DNA from: Rubrivivax sp.
GTDB taxonomy: Bacteria > Pseudomonadota > Gammaproteobacteria > Burkholderiales > Burkholderiaceae_C
DNA length: 64,000 bases
NCBI GenBank assembly: GCA_027491255.1
Contig: JAIXWM010000079.1
Coordinates: 1 to 64,000, forward strand
Direction of reading: 5' to 3'
Positions 32,823 through 42,097 of the stretch are shown piece after piece (position 1 is the stretch's first letter; each line of letters begins with the position of its first letter). The notes below the pieces were generated by a model. The model worked only from the letters and a program-made list of their open reading frames with translations. It had not been told where the DNA came from and ran no database searches. The position numbers were made by a program, and so were the translations under genes.

Positions 32823-33518
32823 ATGCTGCAGCGCGAACAAGCCGACGGCACGACGACGCTGACGCTCGCGCGCGCCGAGCGCGGCAACGCGCTGGCGCCG
32901 GCACTCGTGGAAGCCCTCATCGAAGCCGTCGACGCCGCCTGCGCAGACCCCCGCACCCACACCCTGGTGCTGCGCGGGCAGGGCCGGCACTTCTGCACCG
33001 GGCTGGACCTGTCGGACCTGGACACCACCACCGACGCCGAGTTGCTGCTGCGCCTGGTGCGCATCGAGACCCTGCTCGCGCGCCTGTGGCACGCGCCGCT
33101 GCGGACCGTGGCCTTGGCCCAGGGCCGCGCCTGGGGCGCGGGCGCCGACCTCTTCGTGGCCTGCGAGCAGCGCGTCGCGCTGCCGGGGGCGAGCTTCCGC
33201 TTTCCCGGGGCGCAGTTCGGCATCGTGCTCGGCACGCGCCGGCTGGCCGAGCGCGTCGGCACCGACGCCGCGCGCGCCGCCGTCATCGGCGGGCTCGAGC
33301 TCGACGCCGAGGAAGCGCTGCGCTGCGGCCTCGCCTGCGCCGCGCAGGACAGCCCCTTCGAGCCCCGCGTCGACGCCGCCACCGCGCGCGCCCTGCGCGC
33401 GGCCACGCGCGCCGACCACCGCGACGCCGACCTCGCCGCCCTCGTGCGCTCGGCCGCCGAGCCCGGGCTGCGCGAGCGCGTCGCCGCCTACCGCCAGCGG
33501 ACGGCCGGCCGCGCCTGA
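32823..33518 (+). CDS. Enoyl-CoA hydratase/isomerase family protein
   Basis: LTLARAERGNALAPALVEAL, LRGQGRHFCTGLDLSDLD, QGRAWGAGADLFVACEQRVA. Confidence 0.85.
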   Translation: MLQREQADGTTTLTLARAERGNALAPALVEALIEAVDAACADPRTHTLVLRGQGRHFCTGLDLSDLDTTTDAELLLRLVRIETLLARLWHAPLRTVALAQGRAWGAGADLFVACEQRVALPGASFRFPGAQFGIVLGTRRLAERVGTDAARAAVIGGLELDAEEALRCGLACAAQDSPFEPRVDAATARALRAATRADHRDADLAALVRSAAEPGLRERVAAYRQRTAGRA

Positions 33519-33544
33519 GTGACCCCCTGCTGCCGCAGGCGACG

Positions 33545-34426
33545 ATGGCCTTCACCACCCCGGAACGGCCCCTCCCCGCCCGCTGGCGGGCAGCGGCCCT
33601 GGCCCTGCTGCTGACCGCGCTGGCGCCGCTGCCGGCCGCAGCCACCTGGTCGGTCGTCGCCGTCGACCAGGCCACCGGCCGGGTGGCCATCGCCTCGGCC
33701 ACCTGCCTCGACCGCGACGACCAGTTCCTGCCCAGGCTGCAGGCCGTGGTGGTGCCGGGCAAGGGCGTGGCCGCGGCCCAGGCCGCGGTCGACCTCACGC
33801 ACCGCAACCAGAAGCTCATCCAGGCGGAACTGCAGAAAGGCACCGACCCCGCCCGCATCATCGGGCTGCTCGGCAGGGATCTGCTGTTCGCGTCGCGCCA
33901 GTTCGGCATCGTCGACCTGCAGGGGCGCTCGGCCGGGCACACCGGCAGGCACAACCACGCGGTCGCGCAGAACGCGCAGGGCCAGGTGCCCGGCACCGGC
34001 ATCCACTACGCGATCCAGGGCAACATCCTGCGCTCAGGCGACGTCGTGCCGCGGGCGGTGGAGGCTTTCCTCGGCACGACCGGCGCGCTGACCGACCGGG
34101 TGATGGCGGCCCTGGAGGCCGCCGACGCGGCCGGCGGCGACAGCCGCTGCGCCTGCCCGCCGCCCCAGCCCGAGGCACCCGCGCCGGCCATACCCTGTGA
34201 CGGCAAGACCTCGCACGTGGCCTACATCCTGATGGCCGAGCCCGACGCCGCCGCCGTCACGTCAGCCCACCACGGCGGCCCTCACGCGCTTTACCTCACA
34301 GTGTCCCAGCCCGGGCTGACCCAGGGCGCCGGCCAGGTGCGCGAAGGCGAGAACCTGAACCCGGTCAGGACACTGCGCATGCGCTATGACGCCTGGCGGC
34401 GGGGGCAAGCGGCGGAGTACCGCTGA
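33545..34426 (+). CDS. DUF1028 domain protein (Ntn-hydrolase-like), secreted
   Basis: TWSVVAVDQATGRVAIASATC, VPGKGVAAAQAAVDLTHRNQKLIQAELQKGTDPARIIGLL, YAIQGNIL. Confidence 0.8.
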   Translation: MAFTTPERPLPARWRAAALALLLTALAPLPAAATWSVVAVDQATGRVAIASATCLDRDDQFLPRLQAVVVPGKGVAAAQAAVDLTHRNQKLIQAELQKGTDPARIIGLLGRDLLFASRQFGIVDLQGRSAGHTGRHNHAVAQNAQGQVPGTGIHYAIQGNILRSGDVVPRAVEAFLGTTGALTDRVMAALEAADAAGGDSRCACPPPQPEAPAPAIPCDGKTSHVAYILMAEPDAAAVTSAHHGGPHALYLTVSQPGLTQGAGQVREGENLNPVRTLRMRYDAWRRGQAAEYR

Positions 34427-34495
34427 ACACCGCATGGCTGCATGCAAATCCATAGGATGCATGCGCCCAATGCCTCCGAGGAGCCGCCCGTGGCC

Positions 34496-34744
34496 ATGCT
34501 GACCGTACGCAATCTGCCCGACGAAGTGCACCGCGCGTTGCGGCTTCGTGCCGTGCGGCACGGCCACAGCATGGAGGCCGAGGTGCGTGAGATCCTGGAG
34601 CTTGCGGTCAGCCCCGAGGGGCGCGTGAAGCTGGGGGCTCTACTGGCAGACACGGGGCGCGAGGCCGGACTGAGCGACGAGGAGTTTGCCGTGTTCGAGC
34701 AGGTGCGCGACAAGACGCCCTCGCGCCCCGTGAGCTTCGAATGA
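34496..34744 (+). CDS. fitA: FitA-like ribbon-helix-helix antitoxin
   Basis: MLTVRNLPDEVHRALRLRAVRHGHSMEAEVREILELAV. Confidence 0.88.
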   Translation: MLTVRNLPDEVHRALRLRAVRHGHSMEAEVREILELAVSPEGRVKLGALLADTGREAGLSDEEFAVFEQVRDKTPSRPVSFE

Positions 34745-35274
34745 TCCTGCTCGACACCCACGTGGTGCCGGAGCCGCTGTGTCAGGCCCCCGCGCCGCAG
34801 GTGATCGCCAGGCTCGATGCCCAGGCGCTGGGCGCCCTGTTCCTCTCCGCGATCACGGTGGCCGAGTTGCAGGCCGGCATCGCCCTGCTGCCGCCCGGCA
34901 GGCGACGCTCAGGCTTGCAGGACAACTTGGAACAGCGCGTGCTCCCGCTGTTTGCCGGCCGCGTGCTGGCCTTCGACCCGGCATGTAACCAGCCCTACGC
35001 TGAACTGATGGCCCAGGCCCGACGGGCCGGACTGGCCATCTCCACAGCCGATGGCTGCATTGCAGCCATCGCCGCAGCCCATGGCTTGGCCGTGGCGACG
35101 CGGGACACCCGCCCCTTCGAGGCCGCAGGCGTCGGCGTCATCAACCCGTGGACATGCCGACCCGTCGCCCTTCTCTCTGCGTGCCGCATCGCCGCGCCAG
35201 GCCAGGCGCGCCGCGACACGAAGTTCAAGGCAGCGCCGCCAGCGCAGCCTCAGGCGCCTTGTCGAGCACCTTGA
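34741..35274 (+). CDS. fitB: FitB-like PIN-domain toxin with atypical motif residues and extended C-terminus
   Basis: MILLDTHVVPEPL, SAITVAELQAGIALLPPGRRR, ISTADGCIAAIAAAHGLAVATRDTRPFEAAGVGVINPW. Confidence 0.82.
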   Translation: MILLDTHVVPEPLCQAPAPQVIARLDAQALGALFLSAITVAELQAGIALLPPGRRRSGLQDNLEQRVLPLFAGRVLAFDPACNQPYAELMAQARRAGLAISTADGCIAAIAAAHGLAVATRDTRPFEAAGVGVINPWTCRPVALLSACRIAAPGQARRDTKFKAAPPAQPQAPCRAP

Positions 35275-35560
35275 GCAGGGACTTGGCCGCCCCGGTCGGG
35301 CAACGCTTGCCTTGCTCCCAGTTGCGAATCGTGTCGAGAGGCACGTCGATCCGTGCGGCGAACTCAGCCTGACTGAAACCCAGGCGCCTTCGCACCCGCC
35401 GGGCAAACCTGGCCGCGTCGAGCATGGCGTCGGCATCATCCGCCGCCTGATGCGCGGCGATCTCGGCCTCGGTGGTCGCGTCCACGCGGCGCGGATCGAT
35501 ACGCCCCCCTGGCGGAGATCCATCAACGCGGGTGTCCATCGTCATCCGTACGGTTTTCAT
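35225..35560 (-). CDS. HTH (XRE/HigA-like) antitoxin paired with BrnT
   Basis: RVRRRLGFSQAEFAARIDVPLDTIRNWEQGKRCPTGAAKSLLKVLDKAPEAALAAL; overlaps brnT. Confidence 0.85.
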   Translation of the reverse strand: MKTVRMTMDTRVDGSPPGGRIDPRRVDATTEAEIAAHQAADDADAMLDAARFARRVRRRLGFSQAEFAARIDVPLDTIRNWEQGKRCPTGAAKSLLKVLDKAPEAALAALP

Positions 35561-35834
35561 ACCTTGCAATCTCACGCTGATTGGCTTTACGGGCGGAAAT
35601 GATGCGGATCGTGCCGCCTCTGGGCGTGTAGGCCAAGACGTACAAGCGCCCTTCGATGCGGCCCGTCAGGGTGTAGCGGTCTTCTCCATAGCTGTACCGC
35701 GTGTCTTGCCGGACGAGGCGGTCGGGATCGGCGAACGCATGAGCGGCATAGGCGAAGTCGAAGCCACGCAGCAAGAAGCAGGACTCACTCTTGCCTTCGT
35801 CCCACTCGAATCTGATCGGGACAGTGTAGTTCAT
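35523..35834 (-). CDS. brnT: BrnT family toxin
   Basis: RFEWDEGKSESCFLLRGFDFAYAAHAFADPDRLVRQDTRYSYGEDRYTLTGRIEGRLYVLAYTPRGGTIRIISARKANQREIARYE. Confidence 0.9.
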   Translation of the reverse strand: MNYTVPIRFEWDEGKSESCFLLRGFDFAYAAHAFADPDRLVRQDTRYSYGEDRYTLTGRIEGRLYVLAYTPRGGTIRIISARKANQREIARYENRTDDDGHPR

Positions 35835-36038
35835 TGAACCACAGTGACGGTGAAGGGCCATCGCCACGGGGCACGCAAGCGCCCGCGGAGTACTCGTCAG
35901 CACGGCTCGGCGGCCCCGAGGCTAGCGCTCCGCAGGCCTGTGCTCGTGGAAGACGGAGGCGCATGGCCTGCGGCCCGAAGGTCTCCAGCGCCCGGATGAC
36001 CCCTGCCCTCCAGCGCACACACCATCCCCTGCCTCCCC

Positions 36039-36818
36039 TCACACCAACCCCGCGTAAGCCCCCCCGTCCAGTTGCAGGTTCTGCCCCGTGATGAAGCCTG
36101 CGTCAGCGCCGCAGAGAAAGGCGCAGGCGACGCCGAACTCCTCGGGGCGGCCGAAGCGGCGCGCCGGCAAGGTGTCGGCGATGCGCTGGCGCGCCTGGTC
36201 GCGTGTGATGCCGTGCTCGGCCATCAGGCGGCGCGCCATGAACTCCTGGCGCGGGGTGTCGAAGCTCTCGGGCAGCAGCTGGTTGATCGTCACGTTGTCG
36301 ACGACGGCCTCGCGCGCGAGCGCCTTGCTCACCGCGGTGAGCCCGGCGCGCGCGGCGGTGGACAAGCCCATCGCGGCGTGCGGCGTCTTCACCATGGCCG
36401 AGGTGATGTTGACGATGCGGCCGAAGCGGCGCTCGCGCATGCCGGGCAGCACGGCGCGGATCAGCAGCACGCCGGCGATCAGATTGGCCTCGAGTGCGCC
36501 GAGCCAGGCCGCATGGTCCCAGTCGGCCAGGGTGCCCGGCGGCGGGCCGGCGTTGTTGTTGACCAGGATGTCGGGCTCGGGGCAGGCGGCCAGCAGCTCG
36601 CCGCGGCCGGTCTCGGTGTTCAGGTCGGCCGCCACGGTGTGCACGGTGGCGCCGGTGGCCGCGTGCAGCGCGGCGGCGGCGGCCTCGAGCGGCGCTGCGC
36701 GCCGGGCGTTCAGCCAGACTTCGCAGCCCTCCTGTGCCAGCGCCTGCGCGCAGGCCAGGCCCAGCCCCTGCGAAGAGGCGCACACCAGTGCGCGGCGGCC
36801 GCGGATGCCCAGGTCCAT
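36039..36818 (-). CDS. SDR family oxidoreductase
   Basis: MDLGIRGRRALVCASSQGLGLACAQALAQEGCEVWLNAR, VNNNAGPPP, FLCGADAGFITGQNLQLDGG. Confidence 0.92.
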   Translation of the reverse strand: MDLGIRGRRALVCASSQGLGLACAQALAQEGCEVWLNARRAAPLEAAAAALHAATGATVHTVAADLNTETGRGELLAACPEPDILVNNNAGPPPGTLADWDHAAWLGALEANLIAGVLLIRAVLPGMRERRFGRIVNITSAMVKTPHAAMGLSTAARAGLTAVSKALAREAVVDNVTINQLLPESFDTPRQEFMARRLMAEHGITRDQARQRIADTLPARRFGRPEEFGVACAFLCGADAGFITGQNLQLDGGAYAGLV

Positions 36819-36841
36819 CGTCGGGTCCTCTCAGACGTTCA

Positions 36842-38506
36842 TCAGGGGGTGGGCGCCAACACCGCGGGTGGCGGCGCCGGGCAGCCCAGCATCAGGTCGG
36901 CCGCCTTGTCGGCGATCATCAGCGTGGCGGCGTTGGTGTTGCCGCCGACGATGGTGGGCATCACCGACGCATCGGCCACGCGCAGGCCGGCGACGCCGCG
37001 CACGCGCAGCTGCGGGTCGGTCACGGCCGCGGGGCCGGTGCCCATGGCGCAGGTGCCCACCGGGTGGTGGGTGATGCCGGCCAGCGCGCGGATCGCGTCG
37101 TCGAGCTCGGCGTCGCTGCGCAGGTCGGCGCCGGGCAGCACCTCAGTGCCCACCAGCGCGGCCAGCGCCGGCTGGCGGTACAGGACGCGCGCGGCGCGCA
37201 AGCCGGCACGCATGGTGGCGAAGTCCTGCGGGTGGGTGAACAGGTTCAGCGCGATGCGCGGCGCCTCACGCGGATCGGTGGAGCGCAGCGTGACACGGCC
37301 GCGGCTCTTCGAATAGAGCTGGCAGACGGTGACGTAGAAGGCATGCGGCTGCGCCGGCGCGAGCAGCGGGAACCACAGCCGCGCATCCAGCCGCACGGGG
37401 TTGCACAGCAGCTGAATATCGGGGCGGTCGATCGCGGGGTCGGCGGGGTCACTCTTCAGCAGCACCGTGCCGTGGCAGATCTGCGTGGCGAACGGCCCCG
37501 TGCCGGCGAAGGCCCAGCGCAGCACCGACAGCACCGCGCGGTCCAGCCGCAGCTGACGCAGGAAGGTCAGCGGCTGCAGCGCCTTGAACTGCAGCGGCAT
37601 GCGCGGGTGCTCGACCAGGTTGGCGCCGACACCGGGCAGCGCCTGCCGCACCGCGATGCCCAGGCGCTGCAGGTCCTCACCCGGGCCGATACCCGACAGC
37701 ATCAGCAGCTGCGGGCTGCCGTAGGCGCCGGCGCAGAGAACGACCTCGCGCCGCGCGCGCACGCGCTGCACGCGCCCGCCGCGCTCGAGCTCGACGCCGA
37801 CAGCGCACCCGTCCTCCAGCAGCACGCGCTGCGTCAGCGCCTGCGTCCACACCTGCAGGTTGGGGCGCCCACGCACCGGCCGCAGGTAGGCGCGCGCGCT
37901 GCTGTGGCGGCGCCCGCGGCGGTCGATGGCGACGTCGCCACGCGCGATGCCGTCGTGGCGCGCGCCGTCGTAGTCCTCGTTCACGTGGTGCCCGGCCTGG
38001 CGCGCGGCCTCGCGCAGCGGCTCGGCCAGCAGGTGGCGCTCGTCGATGGCGCGCACCTGCAGCGGGCCGTCGCCGCCGTGGAAGGGGCCAGCCCCGCGCC
38101 AGTTCGATTCGCTGCGCATGAAGTAGGGCAGCACCTCGGCGTAGCTCCAGCCGGCGCAGCCGGCGGCGGCCCAGTCGTCGAAGTCGCGCCGGTCGCCGCG
38201 AATGTGGAACATGCCGTTGATCGACGACGAGCCCCCGAGCACGCGTCCGCGCGGCACGGGCACGACGCGGCCGCCGAGCGCCGGTTCGGGCTCGCTCGAG
38301 TAGCCCCAGTTCAGCGCGCGGCGCTGCACCACGCGCGTGAAGCCCGCCGGCATGCGCACCAGCGGGTGGGCGTCGCTGCCGCCGGCCTCGAGCAGCAGCA
38401 CCTGCTGCCCGGGCTGCGCGCTCAGCCGGTTGGCCAGCACGCAGCCGGCCGTGCCGGCGCCGACGACGACGAAATCGACCTCGTGGTCCCAGGACACTGC
38501 AGTCAT
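36842..38506 (-). CDS. GMC family oxidoreductase
   Basis: DFVVVGAGTAGCVLANRLSAQPGQQVLLLEAGGSD, GRVLGGSSSINGMFHIRG, HPVGTCAMG; start ATG 38506. Confidence 0.93.
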   Translation of the reverse strand: MTAVSWDHEVDFVVVGAGTAGCVLANRLSAQPGQQVLLLEAGGSDAHPLVRMPAGFTRVVQRRALNWGYSSEPEPALGGRVVPVPRGRVLGGSSSINGMFHIRGDRRDFDDWAAAGCAGWSYAEVLPYFMRSESNWRGAGPFHGGDGPLQVRAIDERHLLAEPLREAARQAGHHVNEDYDGARHDGIARGDVAIDRRGRRHSSARAYLRPVRGRPNLQVWTQALTQRVLLEDGCAVGVELERGGRVQRVRARREVVLCAGAYGSPQLLMLSGIGPGEDLQRLGIAVRQALPGVGANLVEHPRMPLQFKALQPLTFLRQLRLDRAVLSVLRWAFAGTGPFATQICHGTVLLKSDPADPAIDRPDIQLLCNPVRLDARLWFPLLAPAQPHAFYVTVCQLYSKSRGRVTLRSTDPREAPRIALNLFTHPQDFATMRAGLRAARVLYRQPALAALVGTEVLPGADLRSDAELDDAIRALAGITHHPVGTCAMGTGPAAVTDPQLRVRGVAGLRVADASVMPTIVGGNTNAATLMIADKAADLMLGCPAPPPAVLAPTP

Positions 38507-38514
38507 CGACCGGC

Positions 38515-39306
38515 TCACCTCCCCTCGAAGCGCGGCGCACGCTTCTCGGCCCAGGCGCGCGCGCCCTCCTGCAGGTCGTCCGAGGCGCCGGCGCGGGCGA
38601 TGTCGCCGGCCAGTTCGGCAGCGTCCAGCGTGCCACGGGCGATGCGGCGCAGGTGCTTCTTCATCCCCTGGACGGCCAGGGGGGCGAGCGCCGCCAGGTG
38701 CGCGCACAGCGCGTCGGCAAGCGCCGGCACGCCGGCGGTGTCGGCCGCCATGCGGTCGAGCAGTTGCAGTTGCTGCATCTGCGCCGCGTCGAGCCGGTCC
38801 ACGGCCAGCAGGATGCGGCGGGCCGCGGGCAGCCCGACGGTGTGGACGAAGCGCTCGAGGCCGCCGCGGTAGTAGTGCAGGCCGAGCTGCGCCGCCGGCA
38901 CCATCATCTGGCTGGCCGGCCCGCCGACACGGAAGTCGCAGGCCAGCGCGAGGTCCGCCGCGCCGCCGAAGGCCCCGCCCTGCAGCACCGCCACCGTGAG
39001 CGGGCGCGCGCGCTCCAGCGCATCGGACAGCGCGTCGAAGCGGTCGCCCGCGCCGTCGCGCTCGCCGCTGACCTGCCCGATGTGAAAGCCGCTGCAGAAA
39101 TGCCGGCCCTCTCCCTGCAGCTTCAGCACCCGCACGCTGGCGCACGCGTCGACCTCGGCCAGATGCGACTCCAGGCAGCGCAGATCGTCGAGGTCGAGCC
39201 GGTTCGCCACGGCCGGGCGGCGCAGGGTGATCGTCGCCAGCTCGCCATCGACGGCCAGCAGCGGCGGGGCACCGGGCGGCGCGGCGCTGTCGGGCGCCGC
39301 CGTCAT
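38515..39306 (-). CDS. Enoyl-CoA hydratase/isomerase family protein
   Basis: LQGEGRHFCSGFHIGQVSG, VLQGGAFGGAADLALACDFRVGG. Confidence 0.88.
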   Translation of the reverse strand: MTAAPDSAAPPGAPPLLAVDGELATITLRRPAVANRLDLDDLRCLESHLAEVDACASVRVLKLQGEGRHFCSGFHIGQVSGERDGAGDRFDALSDALERARPLTVAVLQGGAFGGAADLALACDFRVGGPASQMMVPAAQLGLHYYRGGLERFVHTVGLPAARRILLAVDRLDAAQMQQLQLLDRMAADTAGVPALADALCAHLAALAPLAVQGMKKHLRRIARGTLDAAELAGDIARAGASDDLQEGARAWAEKRAPRFEGR

Positions 39307-39405
39307 GCGGCCTCCTGCGCCTGCGGCGCGTCAATTCGGGTGTCGGGCATCGTCAGGGCTCGCGCGCCGGGTCGGCGCCACAGGGTTCGCATCGCAAGGC
39401 GTCCG

Positions 39406-40407
39406 TCACGGCACAGTCTGCCAGGTCGCGAACGCCAGCCCGGTGCCGGTGAGCGCCGGGCTGCGGTAGCAGGGGATGTAGTCGACGGGGCCGAGTTCGA
39501 GGTCGCGCGCCATCGCGCCGACGACGATCCAGTTGCGGATCTCGGAGCTGCCCGCCTGCAGCCGGGCCACGTCCAGCGCGGCCAGGGCGGGCAGGTCCTT
39601 GCGGCGGATGGCGTCGAGCACGCGGGCGTCGAGCTCCTCGTCGACGACGAAGTGCGACAAGCCGCCCGAGGCGATGACGCCCACGCGCAGGTCTTCCGGC
39701 CACAAGGCCACCAGTTCGCGCAATGCCGAGCCCAGCGCCACGCAGCGCCGCGGCGTGGGCTGGTTGGGCGCATCGAAGGTGTTCAGGATCACCGGGATCA
39801 CCGGCAGCTCCGCGCCACGCAGCAGCCGCCGGTGGACGAACTGGAAGGCATGACCCTCGCTCTGCCCGTCCTCCAGCCCGCCCATCGCGGCGATGTCGAA
39901 ATCGCGGTCGCAGAGCTGGCGCGTCAGCCAGGCCGCGAGGTCGGCGCGCACCGGGTACTCGCGGTCGGCCCCAGGCTCGTGGCGCCACATGCGCGCGGTC
40001 TTGATCCACGGGTCGGCAGGCGAAGGCAGCTCGCGCCGCGTGTTGCGGATGGTCGGGCCGTGAAAGATGGCGATGGCCGGGTTGTTGCTGGTGCGGAAGA
40101 GCTCGGTCTGGTCGTCGCCGACGATCAACAACACGTCCAGGCGCGCCGCGGCGATGGCATCGGCCACGCGGTCCATGGCCGCCTGGGCGGCGCCATAGCG
40201 CTGGCTCATCACCTCGGGCGTCTGCAGTGCTTGCGCGTGCGGCGGCACGGCAGCGAGCAGGGTCGCGTAGTCGGTCGGTCGCCCCTGGCGGTCGAAGTAG
40301 TGCGCGTTCTTCTGGTCGAGGACGCGAAACCCGTGCATCCAGTCCTCGCGCTGCGCCACCAGCATGATGCTGTGCGACGAGCCGAAGGCGGCGACGAGGC
40401 GGGCCAT
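39406..40407 (-). CDS. Class III extradiol dioxygenase family protein (LigB-like)
   Basis: LLIVGDDQTELFRTSNNPAIAIFHGP, VIPVILNTFDAPNQPTPRRCVALGSALRELV, VGVIASGGLSHFVVDEELD. Confidence 0.85.
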   Translation of the reverse strand: MARLVAAFGSSHSIMLVAQREDWMHGFRVLDQKNAHYFDRQGRPTDYATLLAAVPPHAQALQTPEVMSQRYGAAQAAMDRVADAIAAARLDVLLIVGDDQTELFRTSNNPAIAIFHGPTIRNTRRELPSPADPWIKTARMWRHEPGADREYPVRADLAAWLTRQLCDRDFDIAAMGGLEDGQSEGHAFQFVHRRLLRGAELPVIPVILNTFDAPNQPTPRRCVALGSALRELVALWPEDLRVGVIASGGLSHFVVDEELDARVLDAIRRKDLPALAALDVARLQAGSSEIRNWIVVGAMARDLELGPVDYIPCYRSPALTGTGLAFATWQTVP

Positions 40408-40476
40408 GGGGGGCGTGCTCCTGGGGTGGCTGATCCGTGACGGCGGGGGGGACGCGATGCGGGCCTGCGACAGGCG

Positions 40477-41667
40477 TCAGATGATGCGCTGGGTGCGCAG
40501 GGCGGCGATGCGCTCCTCGCCGTAACCCAGGCCGCGCAGGATCTCGTCCGTGTGGTCGCCCTGGTGGGGTGCGGGCATGGGCGGCTCGTCCAAGGGGTGG
40601 GCCGACAGCCGGAAAGGCGGTCGCACCAGCGCGGCGTCCGGGCGGCCGGGCAGCGGCAGCGGCCAGCGCATGCCCAGGTGCCGGACCTGCGGGTCGGCGA
40701 AGACCTGGTCGATGGTGTGGATCGGCCCGCAGGGCACCCCGGCGCGCAGCAGGCGCTCGGTCCACTCGGCCGTGGTGCGGGTGGCGAAGACACGGCCCAC
40801 GGCCTCGTTGACGCGGGCACGGTGCGTCACGCGCTCGGGGTCCGAGCCGAAGCCGGGCTCGTCCACCAGCTCGGGCACCTCGAGCGCCTGGCACAGCCGC
40901 GTCCACATCGTCTGGCCGATCGCCGCGACGTTCAGGTGCCCGTCTGAGGTGGCAAACACGCCGGTGGGCACGGTCAGCGGATGCTCGTTGCCATTCTGGC
41001 CCGGCACCTTGCCGTCGACCAGCCACTGCGCGGCCTGGAAGTCCAGCATCGCCACCTGCGCCTCGAGCAGCGAGGTCTGCACCCACTGGCCCTGGCCGGT
41101 GGATTCGCGCTCGAGCAGCGCAGAGAGGATGCCCATCGCGCAGAAATGGCCGGCACACAGGTCGGCAAGCGGAATGCCCACGCGCATCGGCCCGGCCCCG
41201 GGCTCGCCGGTGATGCTCATCAGCCCGCCCATGCCCTGGGCGATGCTGTCGAAGCCGGGCCACTGCGCCGCCGGGCCGTCCTGCCCGAAGCCCGAGATGC
41301 TGGCGTAGACCAGGCGCGGGTTGACGGCGCGCAGCTCGTCGGGGCCGATGCCCAGGCGGTGCTTGACGTCGGGGCGGTAGTTCTCGACGAAGACGTCGGC
41401 CTGGCGCACCAGGTCGAACAGCACCTCCCGGCCCTGCGGCTCCTTCAGGTTCAGCGTCAGGCTGAGCTTGTTGCGGTGCAGGTTCTCGTAGTCGGCGCGG
41501 TTGTGGTCGCGCCCACCGATCATGTCGTCGCCGCCGGGTGTGCCGGGCGGGATCTCGAGCTTGATCACGCGCGCTCCCTGGTCGGCGAAGGTGCGCACCG
41601 CCGTCGGGCCGGCGCGCACCCGGGTGGCGTCGAGGACGGTGTAGCGGCTCAGGGCTCCGGGTCGCAT
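40477..41667 (-). CDS. CaiB/BaiF family CoA-transferase
   Basis: LDATRVRAGPTAVRTFADQGARVIKLEIPPGTPGGDDMIGGRDHNRADYENLHRNKLSLTLNLKEPQGREVL...ISGFGQDGP. Confidence 0.92.
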   Translation of the reverse strand: MRPGALSRYTVLDATRVRAGPTAVRTFADQGARVIKLEIPPGTPGGDDMIGGRDHNRADYENLHRNKLSLTLNLKEPQGREVLFDLVRQADVFVENYRPDVKHRLGIGPDELRAVNPRLVYASISGFGQDGPAAQWPGFDSIAQGMGGLMSITGEPGAGPMRVGIPLADLCAGHFCAMGILSALLERESTGQGQWVQTSLLEAQVAMLDFQAAQWLVDGKVPGQNGNEHPLTVPTGVFATSDGHLNVAAIGQTMWTRLCQALEVPELVDEPGFGSDPERVTHRARVNEAVGRVFATRTTAEWTERLLRAGVPCGPIHTIDQVFADPQVRHLGMRWPLPLPGRPDAALVRPPFRLSAHPLDEPPMPAPHQGDHTDEILRGLGYGEERIAALRTQRII

Positions 41668-41713
41668 CGGCAGGCTCACGGTCTGGGGCGGGTTCAAGGG
41701 GGCTCGCAGCGGT

Positions 41714-42097
41714 TCAGGCAGGCGCGAACATCGGCACCGCGTGCCCCCCGTCGCTGGGCGTGAAGACCACGCGCACGCGCTGGCCCACGGCCCAGGCGAC
41801 CGGGTCGGCACCCACCAGATTGGTCATCAGCACCGGGCCCTCGTCCAGGCGCACGTAGGCCAGCGTGTAGGCGGCGTCGCCCTGCCCCATCGTGCTGTGG
41901 CTGTAGACGGTGCCGGTGCCGGCGGCTTCGCGCCACTCGGTGGCGTCGCTCCAGCAGAAAGGGCAGACGTCGCGCGGGTAGTGGTGGTGTTCGCCGCAGG
42001 CGGTGCAGCGCTTGACGAGCAGGCGGCCGGTGTCGGCCGCCTGCCAGTAGGCCAGGCTCTCGGGCAGCGCGCGGGGCGCGGGGATGCGACGGCTCAT
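41714..42097 (-). CDS. DUF35/OB-fold zinc-ribbon protein (acyl-CoA-associated)
   Basis: LVKRCTACGEHHHYPRDVCPFCWSDATEWREAAGTGTVYSHSTM; two CxxC knuckles; ATGA overlap with the thiolase-like gene. Confidence 0.88.
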   Translation of the reverse strand: MSRRIPAPRALPESLAYWQAADTGRLLVKRCTACGEHHHYPRDVCPFCWSDATEWREAAGTGTVYSHSTMGQGDAAYTLAYVRLDEGPVLMTNLVGADPVAWAVGQRVRVVFTPSDGGHAVPMFAPA

